Source of the DNA: Alkaliphilus sp. NP8
GTDB lineage: Bacteria > Bacillota > Clostridia > Peptostreptococcales > Natronincolaceae
Assembly (NCBI GenBank): GCA_015978205.1
Contig: JADWMM010000001.1
Coordinates: forward strand, 175,465-239,464
Direction: 5' to 3'
DNA: 64,000 nt
The notes under the pieces are model-generated. The model did no database searches. It saw only the letters and a list, made by a program, of their open reading frames with translations, and was not told where the DNA came from. Both the position numbers and the translations under genes were made by a program. Positions within the stretch are counted from its first letter, which is position 1, and every line of letters starts with the position of its first letter. Below are positions 8,481-18,781 of the stretch, piece by piece.

Positions 8481-11400
8481 ATGATTACGCCACATAAATT
8501 ATATAGAGATGTTACTAAAGAGCTTCTGCGTCCTCAATTCTTAAAAATAGTTAAATTAAATAAAGATTTTATTTATACACAGATTGAAAGTCCTCACTTT
8601 TTTAATCAAATTACTAAAATGGTTAACCAAAATGATTACAGTTCACAAGCTACGTACAAATTATGTGAGTCTTTATTAGAAGAAATGTGGGGAGAAGACA
8701 AGCCAGAAAGACCACTTTTTTATATTTATCAATATGCACTTAGTTATTCTTTCCCAAATTCTGTAGAAATTGAATTAAAAGATAAGTGGGATAAAGCATC
8801 TCTTTTATATCTAAAGGTTTTAAGAGTAATCTCAGATTATGAAAAAATATCTTCTAATACATCTATGATTAGTCTTTATCCTTTAAATTTATTGTCAGAT
8901 GATACTGAAAAAACTTATAAGGTTTCTGAAGAATATTCTCTTTTTAAAAAAACTTTTTACGACGAATATGTGTATGAAATGATGAAGCTTAACCAAGATG
9001 TTATAAAGTTTAATACTTTAGATCATATTTGTGGTGTTCATCATCTTGCGCTTTTTATTGGAAAGCAACTTTTTAATGCTGGTCTTCCTGTTGATTTAGG
9101 TAGGGTGTCTGGTGCCGGTGCCGGCCACGACATAGGTAAGTTTGGTTGTAGGAGTTGGGAAGGTAATCGTGTTGCTTATTTACATTATTATTATACTGAT
9201 TTATGGTTTAAAAAACGTAATATTAATTATATTGGTAATATAGCTCTTAACCATTCTACTTGGGACTTAGAACTTGAAAATCTTTCTATTGAAGCTTTAC
9301 TGTTAATTTACTCTGACTTTAGAGTTAAAAACTATACAAATGATGAAGGAAAAACTGAAATGAAGTTTTTCACTTTAAAAGACTCCTTCGATGTAATATT
9401 AAATAAACTAGATAATTTAGATAGTAAAAAAATCAAAAGATACGTAAAGGTTTATAATAAATTAAAAGACTTTGAAGATTATATATACAATTTAGGTATA
9501 GAACTAGATCCAAACAAAACTCCACAGCCAGTAGAGCAGGAAAAAGAATATTATTCACTAATGAAAGGAAATGAAATTACAGAGCACCTGAAGTACTTAG
9601 CTATTAATCATAATATACATTTAATGCATCAGTTTAGAAGTGAAACTTCTCTAAATGAAATACTAGAAATAATTCGTAGTGAAAATGATCCGAGAAATCT
9701 TAGAGAGTATTTAGATGTGCTACAGGAGTACTCTACTTACTTAACTCAAAAACAAAAAAATATTACTATTAGATTTTTATATGAAAAAATAATTCATCCA
9801 GAAGAAGATATAAGAAAGCAATGTGCCGAACTAATCGGTAGTTTAATTGCATTATTCGACGAAGAGTATAGAAAAGAAATACCTAAAGGCGTTTCTATAC
9901 CTTCAGCAGACGTAAATAGCTTTAATCTCTTAGAGGAGTTTCTTGATCTTTTTGTTAATCCAGATCATAAAATTATACCTTTACATAGACAATGGATTGG
10001 ATACAATACTAAGGTATTAATTAATACTGTTTTTAAATTGTGTAAACCTACTCAAATAGAAGAATTTAAAAAAGTAGTTTTAAAATACTATAAAAAACCT
10101 AATACTTATGAGACTTATATTGATATATGTTTACTTGATGTAGTCGGTCATATACCGCTTAAAAAAGATAAAGATTCTTTTTCTATTATTTTAAATTATA
10201 TAAAAGATAATTATAGAAGCTCTGATTCTGCTATTAGAGTTGCAGCTTTAAAAGCCTTTAATTATCTTATTCCCCTTATAGAAAAGAGTCCTGAGCTTGT
10301 AAAAGAATTAAACAATCTTTTATTATCTCAATTGAACCAAGGTATTGCTGCTGAAAATTATCTTAAAATGAATATAATGAAAAATTTAAAATGGGATGAC
10401 TTTCAAATTCAAAAGTATTGTGATTCATGTATGGATAATTTAGAAGATATTTCCGATATTTTTTTAAGCAACTTAAAAACTGCTACTAATTGGATAACTA
10501 AAAAAGTACAAGTAAAAATGAGTTTAGAAAACTTTTTAGATGGAAAAAACAAAGATGGTTTATATACTGCTATGCATTATTGTAATCTTTTAAAAGTTAG
10601 TGGTGTTGAAAGCGTTAGAAACAGTGCGGGAAAAGCGTTAGTACATCTTATGCCACACCTACCTTTTGAACAACGAAACGATATTGCTGTTGAACTACTC
10701 CGTGCTCTTGAACTGGAAAGTTATCAATTTACTAAATATATACCTAATTATTTAGGACAGGTGCTACTATTTCTTAAACCTTTTGAGCTAGATGAGGTAA
10801 TAGATGATATTGAGTCTAAAATAAAACAAAGTAATAATCAAATAAAGTCATTATTACTTAGAACTGTAGGTATAATAATTAATAACTACCCTAAATATAG
10901 AAATGTTTTCTCCGAAAAAGATGATATTTATAACCAAAGAAAGAAAAAACTTTTAGGTATTTTATTAAGTGGATTGGCTCATGATGACTTAAATATTAAA
11001 CAAATATCTTTTAGCGTATTAGGTAAAGAAATTTTTGGTAGTAATATATTAAGCTTAGAGGAGAAATATAATATTTTCCAGTCTATAGGCAAAAAGATTC
11101 TAACATTATTAGGAGATACTGAAGAAAACCAACTTTTATTCTTAACTAACTCTTCAGGACTTAATAATATATACCGTTTTATTGCTGAGTATATCTTTAA
11201 CTATGGATCTATTAATATAAAAACTCCTAATCAAGTAGCTTTATTCCCTGGTAGCTTCGATCCTTTTACACTAGGACATAAAGAGATTTGTAGAGCTATA
11301 AGAGATGAAGGTTTTGAAGTATATTTAGCAGTAGATGAATTTTCTTGGTCTAAACGTACTCAGCCCCATTTAATAAGAAAAAATATTGTTAATATGTCTG

Positions 11401-13394
11401 TGGCTGACGAAATGGATATTTATCTTTACCCTGAAGATTTTCCTGTTAATATTGCTAATCCGAAAGACCTAAAAACACTTAAAGAAAGCCTAGACAGTAA
11501 CAAGGTTTTCATAGTTGTAGGAAGTGATGTAATTTTAAATGCATCTGCTTATAAAGGCGCCCCTACTGAAAACTCTATAAGTCAGTTCCCTCATGTTATT
11601 TTTGAACGAAGAAATATCCACAATAAAGATAAGGATTTAAACTTAGATAAAGCTTTAAAATTAATTAATAACGAGGTTATTAAACTTAATATTCCTCCAC
11701 AGTATGAAGATGTAAGCTCTACTCAACTTAGAAGCTATATAGACAAAAATATTGATACTTCCAACTTAATAGATCCATTAGCTCAAAAATATATTCATGA
11801 AACTAATTTATATCGTCACGAACCACGATATAAGTCTGTTATTCAGACTATTTCTGTTGATGTAAATATCATTACTAATCCTACTGAAGATTTATTAAAT
11901 AATATTGTTGAAACATTCCACTTTGGATCTAAAAAATCTTATGAAAATATAAAAAGAATTTTGGAAAAACCAGAAGGAAAAATTATTCTTATTAGTCATA
12001 TAGAAGATAACAACAGACTTTTAGCATATGGAGCTATTCATTGGATACCATCAGATGAAATTTACAATGAGTTTAAGAATGTTAAAATTACAAAGATAAT
12101 TCGTGAAAACTATACTGGAAGAATGGTTTCATTAGATGGATTATTTGTTAATTATAATGAAGACAAATATAGAATGCACCAAATAATATTAACTGAAACA
12201 CTTGCATATTGTCTGAAAAATGATTATGGTTATGCTATTTATAACAACACTATTTATAATAAACCTATTAAAAATATTATGGATATACTTAAGCTTCAAG
12301 GTTTCATAGATATTCCGTATAGTGGTAATACTCCTATACTAGCAGTTGACATGACTAATCCTTGCACCTTAAATCTTGATCTTGAAACTGTAATTAAAGA
12401 ACCTTTTAAAAGCAATCCTGCTGTTAAAGACGTTATTAAAAAAACTAGAATGAAACTACAGAAAGCATTAACAGATTTATACCCAGGAAATTTAGTTATT
12501 TCTTTTGATAGAGATATGATTAATGAAACCTTAATTAGAAAAATTTGTATAGAAAATGGTGTTTCACCTATACCTACAGAGCCGAGAAAATTAGGTCCTT
12601 TAATGTGTGTGCCTTTTGGAAATATATTAAATAGAGCTATAGTTCCTAATACTGTTACTAAATCATTACATGTTGAAAAACTATTTAATCCTAATATGAA
12701 AGGATTTACTATAGGACAATATCCTTATTATCTCAACTTAGATAACCAGATAAAAATGATTCGTTCATTTAATAGACCTGTTATTTTATTAGATGACTTA
12801 TTACATAAAGGATATAGAATTAAAGGCATAGGTCCTATATTAAAAGAAAAAAATATAGATGTACGTAAGATTATTGTAGGAATATTGTCCGGTAGAGGAA
12901 AAGAGCTTATGGATATTCAAAACCGTGAAGTAGATTGTGCATACTTTATCCCTAAACTAAGGCTTTGGTTTAATGAAAATCTACTTTATCCATTTATTGG
13001 AGGAGATACTCTTTGGAGAGGACTTTCTCCAGAAAAAAATCTTATTTCTTCTGTAAATCTAATACTTCCATATACTTCTCCTTATTTTATTAAGGGAGTA
13101 ACAAATAGATCTGTTTATCAACTTTCACAAGTTTCTATTTTAAATGCTATGGAAATTTTAAGGGTTTTAGAAGATGAGTATCAAAAAATAAATGAACGAA
13201 AGCTAACATTGTCTTTATTAGGTGATGTATTTATTTCACCTAGATATCCAGATGTAGGTGAAAACATATCATATGATTTAAGTGTAAACCCTTCAAGTTA
13301 CTTAGAAAATAGTTTAGAAACTTTAAAAAAGCTTGAACATAGTATTATTACTGGTGACATGCAAAGAAAAAATTCTAATGGTAATTTAACATAG
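8481..13394 (+). CDS. Giant multidomain protein: HD, helical repeats, NadD-like nucleotidyltransferase, GNAT-like, PRTase-like
   Basis: 1637 residues. An HD-type metal region lies at about 181-290 (DH at 181-182, HH at 187-188, GHDIGK at 215-220). From about 390 to 900 there are helical HEAT/ARM-like repeats. A cytidylyltransferase/NadD fold lies at about 916-1110, with FPGSFDPFTLGH and the second signature SSTQLRSY. A GNAT-like segment follows at about 1115-1290. Near 1430-1480 VILLDDLLHKGYR resembles the PRPP loop of phosphoribosyltransferases. SD AAAGGAGGG precedes the ATG. The domain set suggests making, hydrolysing or recycling a nucleotide or NAD-like compound. The function is unknown to me, and the GNAT and PRTase calls are tentative. 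Confidence 0.8.
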   Translation: MITPHKLYRDVTKELLRPQFLKIVKLNKDFIYTQIESPHFFNQITKMVNQNDYSSQATYKLCESLLEEMWGEDKPERPLFYIYQYALSYSFPNSVEIELKDKWDKASLLYLKVLRVISDYEKISSNTSMISLYPLNLLSDDTEKTYKVSEEYSLFKKTFYDEYVYEMMKLNQDVIKFNTLDHICGVHHLALFIGKQLFNAGLPVDLGRVSGAGAGHDIGKFGCRSWEGNRVAYLHYYYTDLWFKKRNINYIGNIALNHSTWDLELENLSIEALLLIYSDFRVKNYTNDEGKTEMKFFTLKDSFDVILNKLDNLDSKKIKRYVKVYNKLKDFEDYIYNLGIELDPNKTPQPVEQEKEYYSLMKGNEITEHLKYLAINHNIHLMHQFRSETSLNEILEIIRSENDPRNLREYLDVLQEYSTYLTQKQKNITIRFLYEKIIHPEEDIRKQCAELIGSLIALFDEEYRKEIPKGVSIPSADVNSFNLLEEFLDLFVNPDHKIIPLHRQWIGYNTKVLINTVFKLCKPTQIEEFKKVVLKYYKKPNTYETYIDICLLDVVGHIPLKKDKDSFSIILNYIKDNYRSSDSAIRVAALKAFNYLIPLIEKSPELVKELNNLLLSQLNQGIAAENYLKMNIMKNLKWDDFQIQKYCDSCMDNLEDISDIFLSNLKTATNWITKKVQVKMSLENFLDGKNKDGLYTAMHYCNLLKVSGVESVRNSAGKALVHLMPHLPFEQRNDIAVELLRALELESYQFTKYIPNYLGQVLLFLKPFELDEVIDDIESKIKQSNNQIKSLLLRTVGIIINNYPKYRNVFSEKDDIYNQRKKKLLGILLSGLAHDDLNIKQISFSVLGKEIFGSNILSLEEKYNIFQSIGKKILTLLGDTEENQLLFLTNSSGLNNIYRFIAEYIFNYGSINIKTPNQVALFPGSFDPFTLGHKEICRAIRDEGFEVYLAVDEFSWSKRTQPHLIRKNIVNMSVADEMDIYLYPEDFPVNIANPKDLKTLKESLDSNKVFIVVGSDVILNASAYKGAPTENSISQFPHVIFERRNIHNKDKDLNLDKALKLINNEVIKLNIPPQYEDVSSTQLRSYIDKNIDTSNLIDPLAQKYIHETNLYRHEPRYKSVIQTISVDVNIITNPTEDLLNNIVETFHFGSKKSYENIKRILEKPEGKIILISHIEDNNRLLAYGAIHWIPSDEIYNEFKNVKITKIIRENYTGRMVSLDGLFVNYNEDKYRMHQIILTETLAYCLKNDYGYAIYNNTIYNKPIKNIMDILKLQGFIDIPYSGNTPILAVDMTNPCTLNLDLETVIKEPFKSNPAVKDVIKKTRMKLQKALTDLYPGNLVISFDRDMINETLIRKICIENGVSPIPTEPRKLGPLMCVPFGNILNRAIVPNTVTKSLHVEKLFNPNMKGFTIGQYPYYLNLDNQIKMIRSFNRPVILLDDLLHKGYRIKGIGPILKEKNIDVRKIIVGILSGRGKELMDIQNREVDCAYFIPKLRLWFNENLLYPFIGGDTLWRGLSPEKNLISSVNLILPYTSPYFIKGVTNRSVYQLSQVSILNAMEILRVLEDEYQKINERKLTLSLLGDVFISPRYPDVGENISYDLSVNPSSYLENSLETLKKLEHSIITGDMQRKNSNGNLT

Positions 13395-13411
13395 ATAAGG
13401 GGGATTAAAAA

Positions 13412-14653
13412 ATGTATTTCTATAGATTAAATGATAAAACACTATTTTCCATGGCTGAATATAAAAATTTAGATAAGACTACAGAACAAGAAGCTTCTAG
13501 AGATAATAAAATTATCTATGCTTTAAAAAATTTAGATCCTAAAATATCTAGAAGAAGTTTTGCAGTAAATCATCCATCTTTGCTATTTATTGAAAATGAA
13601 GGATTAAACCTACTTACTCTAAATTCTAGTTCATCTTATAAACTTCCAAAATGGTTACTTACCAAAATTAATAATGGGCAAGTAACTGCTATTAATACTA
13701 ACTACAAAGATTGGCAGAAAGTTTTAAATACTTCTCTGCCTTCCAAATGGCGTATTAATATTGCTGGTTTAGGAGATGTTGGTGGAACTTTATTAATGGG
13801 ACTTAGACTTCTAGGTGCAGACTGTATAGAAGAAATAGGTATTTATGACCGTGATTTTGATAAGCTAAAGCGTTGGGAATTTGAAGCTAACCAGATAAGT
13901 AGTATAGAAGAAAAAAATAGACCTAATATAAAAATTTTAAAGGAAGAAGAAGTTTTCGACTGTGACCTTTTTGCCTTTTGCATTGCTACTAGAGTCCCTG
14001 CTGTAGGTGAGGAAAAGAAAGATGTTAGAATGGTTCAGTTTGAAGGTAATTCTAAAATAGTTAATATATATGCCAACATGGCTAAAAAAGCTAACTTTAA
14101 AGGGATTTTTGCAGTAGTTTCAGATCCTGTGGATCTTTTATGTAAATCTGCATACCTTGCTAGTAATACAGACTTATGTGGGAATTTTGATTTTAATGGC
14201 CTCTATCCAGAACAGATTAGAGGATATGGCTTAGGTGTTATGAATGCAAGGGCTTTATATTATGCTAATAAGTCTGAATCTACAAGTCATTTTTCTACAG
14301 AAGGACGTGTTTTTGGTCCTCATGGATCAGGACTAATCGTAGCAGACAGTATACAAAATTATAACCAAGAGCTTTCAATAAATTTAACAGAAAAAACCAA
14401 AAATGCAAACCTAGAACTTAGAAAAACTGGCTTTAAACCTTATATTGCTCCTGCACTATCCTCTGGTGCTTTATCTATACTCTCTACTATTAAAGGAGAA
14501 TGGCATTATAGTGCTACCTTTATGGGCGGAGTTTATATGGGGGCTAAAAATCGTTTAACAAAACAAGGTACAGAAATAGAAATGTTAGATTTACCAGATT
14601 CTTTATATAGTAGGCTTAAAAATACATATAATGAATTGAGTGAAATATTATGA
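13412..14653 (+). CDS. Lactate/malate dehydrogenase-fold protein of unknown substrate
   Basis: 413 residues. An N-terminal extension of about 120 residues precedes a Rossmann domain with GLGDVGG, an acidic end of strand 2 (YDRD), and a TRVPAVG loop like the substrate loop of LDH/MDH. VVSDPVDLL stands where family members have VxNPVD. FGPHGSG matches the position of the GEHGDS catalytic histidine motif. It is therefore probably an active NAD-dependent 2-hydroxyacid-type oxidoreductase, but the extension and the N-to-D change separate it from housekeeping LDH/MDH. It starts 17 bp after the giant gene, and its last four bases overlap the next gene. Confidence 0.75.
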   Translation: MYFYRLNDKTLFSMAEYKNLDKTTEQEASRDNKIIYALKNLDPKISRRSFAVNHPSLLFIENEGLNLLTLNSSSSYKLPKWLLTKINNGQVTAINTNYKDWQKVLNTSLPSKWRINIAGLGDVGGTLLMGLRLLGADCIEEIGIYDRDFDKLKRWEFEANQISSIEEKNRPNIKILKEEEVFDCDLFAFCIATRVPAVGEEKKDVRMVQFEGNSKIVNIYANMAKKANFKGIFAVVSDPVDLLCKSAYLASNTDLCGNFDFNGLYPEQIRGYGLGVMNARALYYANKSESTSHFSTEGRVFGPHGSGLIVADSIQNYNQELSINLTEKTKNANLELRKTGFKPYIAPALSSGALSILSTIKGEWHYSATFMGGVYMGAKNRLTKQGTEIEMLDLPDSLYSRLKNTYNELSEIL

Positions 14654-15693
14654 TCTATTTAATAATGCCTGGAAAAGTTTCTACCCAGTTAAATAATATG
14701 GCAAATGCTGCTATAAAGAATAAAGAATATAAACTTATTACAAGTACAGAAGAGTTGCCTGACTTAAGAAATAAAAAGATTTTATTTGCAATGGAACTTG
14801 ATTCTGTTGGAATCAATATTCCTCTTATGAATATAATGTGTGAATTAGCTAACATAGGGAATGATTCTCTTCTTGGAGCTACAGGAGCGTTGCTTGTTCA
14901 TAGCAACACAGAACTATACACAAAGAGTAAAGCAGCTAATCTTATATTTTTAGCTAATCAACTAGGCTGTAGTTTTATTGGCCATCCCTTAATTGAAGCA
15001 ACTGGAAATCTGCAAAATTTTAAAACTTGGCAAAAAACTGTGGATTCAACCTTAGAGGAAATATCACTAGATCTTTCTTCTAAGCTAGGAAATCGACTGA
15101 TTGAACATAAACCACCAAAATATGAAAACCCAAAACTGGGATACTTACATTCTAGTTCACGTGAAACATCTAATACATTAAGTTTTTGGAACATGATTTC
15201 TAGTTCTCTACATGATATAAACATAGAAGAGCTTTATATTGAGAATGGTTCTGTTTTTGATTGTTATGGATGTGCATATAAAACCTGCTTAAAATTTGGA
15301 GAAAAAAAGAGTTGTTTTTATGGAGGAATTATGACAGAAAAGATTTTACCTGCTGTAGAGTCTTCAGATATTTTAGTCTGGATATGCCCTAATTATAATG
15401 ATTCTATTTCTTCTAATTTAATGGCAGTTATTAATAGACTAACAACACTTTATAGGCGAATGAATTTCCATGATAAAACTATATTTGCTGTAATTGTGTC
15501 TGGAAATTCTGGAAGCGATTCTATAGCAAAACAGCTTATAGATGCTCTAAGTATTAATAAAGGTTTTTATTTACCTCCTTATTTTTGTATAATGGAAACT
15601 GCTAATGATGCCGGGAGTTTAGTAAAAATACCTAATATTGATAAGAAATCTAGGGCTTTTGCAGAGCATATTAAAGATACTGTGTTTTACTAA
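14650..15693 (+). CDS. NADPH-dependent FMN reductase/flavodoxin-fold protein with Cys motif
   Basis: 347 residues. The N-terminal half resembles an alpha/beta flavodoxin fold. The C-terminal half (about 158-347) matches the flavodoxin-like FMN-reductase family: LGYLHSSSRETSNT (phosphate loop region), then DCYGCAYKTC...C (C-x2-C-x4-C with a further Cys), and the flavin-contacting ICPNYNDS segment. Proteins of this type with the Cys motif usually carry FMN and sometimes iron-sulfur centres. It begins inside the stop of the preceding gene (ATGA overlap), so the three genes form one translationally linked operon. Likely the redox partner of the cluster (inference). Confidence 0.75.
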   Translation: MIYLIMPGKVSTQLNNMANAAIKNKEYKLITSTEELPDLRNKKILFAMELDSVGINIPLMNIMCELANIGNDSLLGATGALLVHSNTELYTKSKAANLIFLANQLGCSFIGHPLIEATGNLQNFKTWQKTVDSTLEEISLDLSSKLGNRLIEHKPPKYENPKLGYLHSSSRETSNTLSFWNMISSSLHDINIEELYIENGSVFDCYGCAYKTCLKFGEKKSCFYGGIMTEKILPAVESSDILVWICPNYNDSISSNLMAVINRLTTLYRRMNFHDKTIFAVIVSGNSGSDSIAKQLIDALSINKGFYLPPYFCIMETANDAGSLVKIPNIDKKSRAFAEHIKDTVFY

Positions 15694-15758
15694 AATATAG
15701 ATATTCAATACTAATATTTAATAAAATTATTTGTATATATTAGTATTTAACTTTAAAT

Positions 15759-15799
15759 AAAAACTGAGAGTTATTCATATGAGTAACTCTCAGTTTTTT
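15759..15799. terminator. Bidirectional terminator between convergent genes
   Basis: A stem of nearly 20 bp: AAAAACTGAGAGTTATTCAT against ATGAGTAACTCTCAGTTTTT, with A- and T-runs on both sides. It serves the plus-strand cluster and the minus-strand yqxD gene, whose stop is at 15802. Confidence 0.85.
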
Positions 15800-15801
15800 G
15801 T

Positions 15802-16239
15802 TTAAATGATTTTTTCTAAATAAGCAGCTAAAAATCTTTCAAATTCAATATTATCTTCTTTTTTCCGTTTTGGTATTCTTGTATATTGCTTATGTTTTCT
15901 TCTCATTTCCGCTCCAATATGTCGCTTCATTAGTAGTTCATCTATATTATTATCAGTATATTCCCATCCATTTTGATTAATAGCAATAGCTTTTTTGCCT
16001 AAAGCCATTGCGGCTACCCCATAGTCTTGAGTAACTATAATATCCCCTTCTTTTGTATTATTAATTAAAGTAATATCCGCCATGTCTCTGCCTTTATCAA
16101 CTGTTATTATTTGTGCATAATCATCATATAGCTCATGACAAACATTTTTAATAAGCACTACTCCTATATTATATTTCTTTGCAAGCTTTATTATAATATC
16201 CTTAACAGGACACCCATCTGCATCGACTAATATTTTCAT
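15802..16239 (-). CDS. yqxD: YaiI/YqxD family protein (UPF0178/DUF188)
   Basis: 145 residues, the usual family length. The N-terminal VDADGCPV and the internal TVDKGRDMAD and GDIIVTQDYGVA motifs carry the conserved acidic residues of the PIN-like fold. The biochemical role of the family is not established; nuclease activity is only suspected from the fold. The gene is monocistronic between a bidirectional terminator and the HD-GYP gene. Family call is firm. Confidence 0.9.
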   Translation of the reverse strand: MKILVDADGCPVKDIIIKLAKKYNIGVVLIKNVCHELYDDYAQIITVDKGRDMADITLINNTKEGDIIVTQDYGVAAMALGKKAIAINQNGWEYTDNNIDELLMKRHIGAEMRRKHKQYTRIPKRKKEDNIEFERFLAAYLEKII

Positions 16240-16298
16240 TAAAATCTCCTTTTTAATTTACTACTTTGCTATAAATATACTTTCTTCTTATATAATAT

Positions 16299-17369
16299 TT
16301 ATATGTTAATAATATCTACTATAGTTATGTTTTTGCTATTACTATCATTTTTAAGATCAATATAAGTAGTCTCTCTATCATTACTATCTATTAGCTTTAT
16401 TTTAGGCCTAATACATGGCTCAGGATAATTTTCAACTACTATACCAGTAGATCCATCACTTAACTTAACACAAGTTCCTATAGGATAAGCGGCAACTTTT
16501 CTAGTAAATAAGTTTACTAATTCAAGGTCAAAATGAGATCCAGAACATGCCATTATATACTCTACAGCATCTGATGGGAGTAAAGCTTTTCTGTAGCTTC
16601 TGTTTGATGTTAAAGCATCGTAAACATCTGCTATTGCAATAATTCTTCCAAATAAACATATATCCTTACCACATTTTTTATTAGGATATCCTGTTCCATC
16701 ATATTTTTCATGATGCTCTAATATTGCAATATATGACTTAGCGGGAAAATCAAAGTTAGATTTTATATATTTATACCCTTTTAAAGGATGTAGCTTCATT
16801 TCTTTAATCTCTTTTTGTTCTAATTTACCTTTTTTATTTAATATTTTCTGATTTATAAATACTTTACCAATATCATGAAGCAATGCTCCTAATCCTAATT
16901 TGTACAATTCTTCTTTGTTTAGATTTACTGATATTCCCATAATAATTGAAAGGGTAGCCACATTTACAGAATGAAAAAAGGTATAATCATCAAATAATTT
17001 AATGTCCATCATATTAACCATTAAATTTTTATTTTCAAGAATCTCATCAACCATATCTTCAACAATAGTATTAACCTGCTCCATGTTATGTTCTATATTG
17101 TTTTTATTTTTTTCTACATTTATGAATACATTTTTTATTCCTTGTACAGATTTTATTCTTAATTCATCACTTATAATATTTTTTATCTCAATATCCTTTG
17201 ATATATTATCTTCAATATATATTCCCTGAACACCTATTTCAATTATTTTTTCCACATATTCTCTTTTTATATGTGAACCTCTTTTTAATAAAAGATTTCC
17301 AGTGTTATTATATAAGTCTTTACCTAGTACCATTCCTTCTTTTAAACAAAATGTTGGTATAAAGCGCAT
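16299..17369 (-). CDS. HD-GYP domain protein (probable cyclic-di-GMP phosphodiesterase)
   Basis: 356 residues. An N-terminal region of about 130 residues of the kind often found before Clostridial HD-GYP domains precedes an HD-GYP core: FHSVNVATL, LLHDIGKVFI, HHEKYDGTGYP and IIAIADVYDALTS. All metal ligands and the GYP signature are present, so hydrolysis of c-di-GMP to GMP is likely. A short C-terminal extension (about 285-356) forms a beta-rich tail. No receiver or membrane domain, so it is cytoplasmic. SD AGAGGGG fixes the ATG. Confidence 0.9.
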   Translation of the reverse strand: MRFIPTFCLKEGMVLGKDLYNNTGNLLLKRGSHIKREYVEKIIEIGVQGIYIEDNISKDIEIKNIISDELRIKSVQGIKNVFINVEKNKNNIEHNMEQVNTIVEDMVDEILENKNLMVNMMDIKLFDDYTFFHSVNVATLSIIMGISVNLNKEELYKLGLGALLHDIGKVFINQKILNKKGKLEQKEIKEMKLHPLKGYKYIKSNFDFPAKSYIAILEHHEKYDGTGYPNKKCGKDICLFGRIIAIADVYDALTSNRSYRKALLPSDAVEYIMACSGSHFDLELVNLFTRKVAAYPIGTCVKLSDGSTGIVVENYPEPCIRPKIKLIDSNDRETTYIDLKNDSNSKNITIVDIINI

Positions 17370-17455
17370 ATTAAGCCCCTCTCTTTATAGAAGAAAATAC
17401 TCATCCCTTTTAACCCATAACTACATTATATAAGTATTAGACATAAAATCCAAAT

Positions 17456-17489
17456 AAAAAAGCCAAAAAATACTATTTTTCGGCTTTTT
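17456..17489 (-). terminator. Terminator of arcA
   Basis: AAAAAAGCC and GGCTTTTT arms with an inner AAAAAT/ATTTTT extension, about 60 bp past the arcA stop. Confidence 0.75.
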
Positions 17490-17548
17490 ATAATATGATA
17501 AAGTTTTATTATATTCCTCTTTTTATTTAATAACCAATACTCTAATTT

Positions 17549-18781
17549 CTATAAATACTCTCTTATTAAGGGCATACTCATACACCTTGGACCACCACGT
17601 CCTCTAGATAACTCATATGAATCAAATTCTAATACTTCTATATTATTTCTTCTTAGAGCGTTATTAGTTACGTGGTTTCGATTATAACAAATAACTTTTC
17701 CAGGAGATATGGCTAAAGTATTACTGCCATCATTCCATTGTTCTCTGCTAGCTGCTATCTTGTCTCCATTACCACATCTTATTAAATTTACCGATGATAA
17801 ATTTAGATACCTTCTTAAAATAGTAGACAGATTTTCACATTCAAATTTAATATTAAGCTCACTATTTTTCCCTTTGGTAATGCTATATACATCTAAAGGT
17901 GATTCAATTCCTGGATATATTGTAAATTGGTCATAGTCAACCATAGTAAATACAGTGTCTAAATGCATATAAGCCCTTGTTTTTGGAATATCAAAGGCTA
18001 GAACCGTTTCAAATGGTTCCTCTGAATTTAATAAATTTTGAGCTAGCTTTTCAATAGCTATTGGGTCCGTTCTATCACTAATTCCTATAGCTATAACTTT
18101 ATGTGAAAGAACTAAAATATCTCCACCTTCTATTGAATGTGTTTTCTCTCTATTATACCATCTACTTACATTTTTAAATCTAGGGTGGTAATTAAAAATA
18201 TATTTTGCAAATATAGTTTCCCTATTTCTAGTTTCATTTGCCATAACGTTTAAAGATATTCCTTTGCCTATGGATGCAAAAGGGTCTCTTTGAAAATACA
18301 TATTAGGAATTGGATCTAGATAAAAAGGATACGGATTCTTAACCATGTCACCTAAGGATTTAGCTTTAATGTGTTTAAGCTCTTCTTTTCTAACTCCAGA
18401 TATACATTTTTTTATAAGATCTTTAGACGAATAATTACTAAAAATCTCCATTATAGCTTCTTGAAGACCTTCTGTAGTCACTTTTCCCTCTATTATAAAT
18501 TCATTTAGAAACTCATGCCTAACTTTTGAATCTTCTAAAACATCTGCCATTAAATCAGTAATATAAATAACTTCTACTCCCTCATTTTTTAAAATCTTAG
18601 AAAATTGATTATGTTCTTTTATAGCTTGATCTAAATATATAATTTCATCGAATAAAAGTCTTCTTAAATAATCTGGTACTATATTTTCTACTTCATTCCC
18701 TGGGCAATGGAGTAGTACTGTTTTTAATTTTCCTATTTCATTATAAACTGAAATACTATTATCTAAAGACATATTTTTCAT
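17549..18781 (-). CDS. arcA: Arginine deiminase
   Basis: 410 residues, the standard length. ArcA converts arginine to citrulline plus ammonia, the first step of the fermentative arginine deiminase pathway. Visible active-site blocks are FQRDPF, the EGGD region, MHLDTVFT with the catalytic histidine, and the C-terminal GGPRCMSMP with nucleophile C400. Ornithine carbamoyltransferase and carbamate kinase genes are not adjacent, unlike in classical arc operons. The gene has its own terminator and is not preceded by an obvious ArgR box that I can support. Confidence 0.96.
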   Translation of the reverse strand: MKNMSLDNSISVYNEIGKLKTVLLHCPGNEVENIVPDYLRRLLFDEIIYLDQAIKEHNQFSKILKNEGVEVIYITDLMADVLEDSKVRHEFLNEFIIEGKVTTEGLQEAIMEIFSNYSSKDLIKKCISGVRKEELKHIKAKSLGDMVKNPYPFYLDPIPNMYFQRDPFASIGKGISLNVMANETRNRETIFAKYIFNYHPRFKNVSRWYNREKTHSIEGGDILVLSHKVIAIGISDRTDPIAIEKLAQNLLNSEEPFETVLAFDIPKTRAYMHLDTVFTMVDYDQFTIYPGIESPLDVYSITKGKNSELNIKFECENLSTILRRYLNLSSVNLIRCGNGDKIAASREQWNDGSNTLAISPGKVICYNRNHVTNNALRRNNIEVLEFDSYELSRGRGGPRCMSMPLIREYL

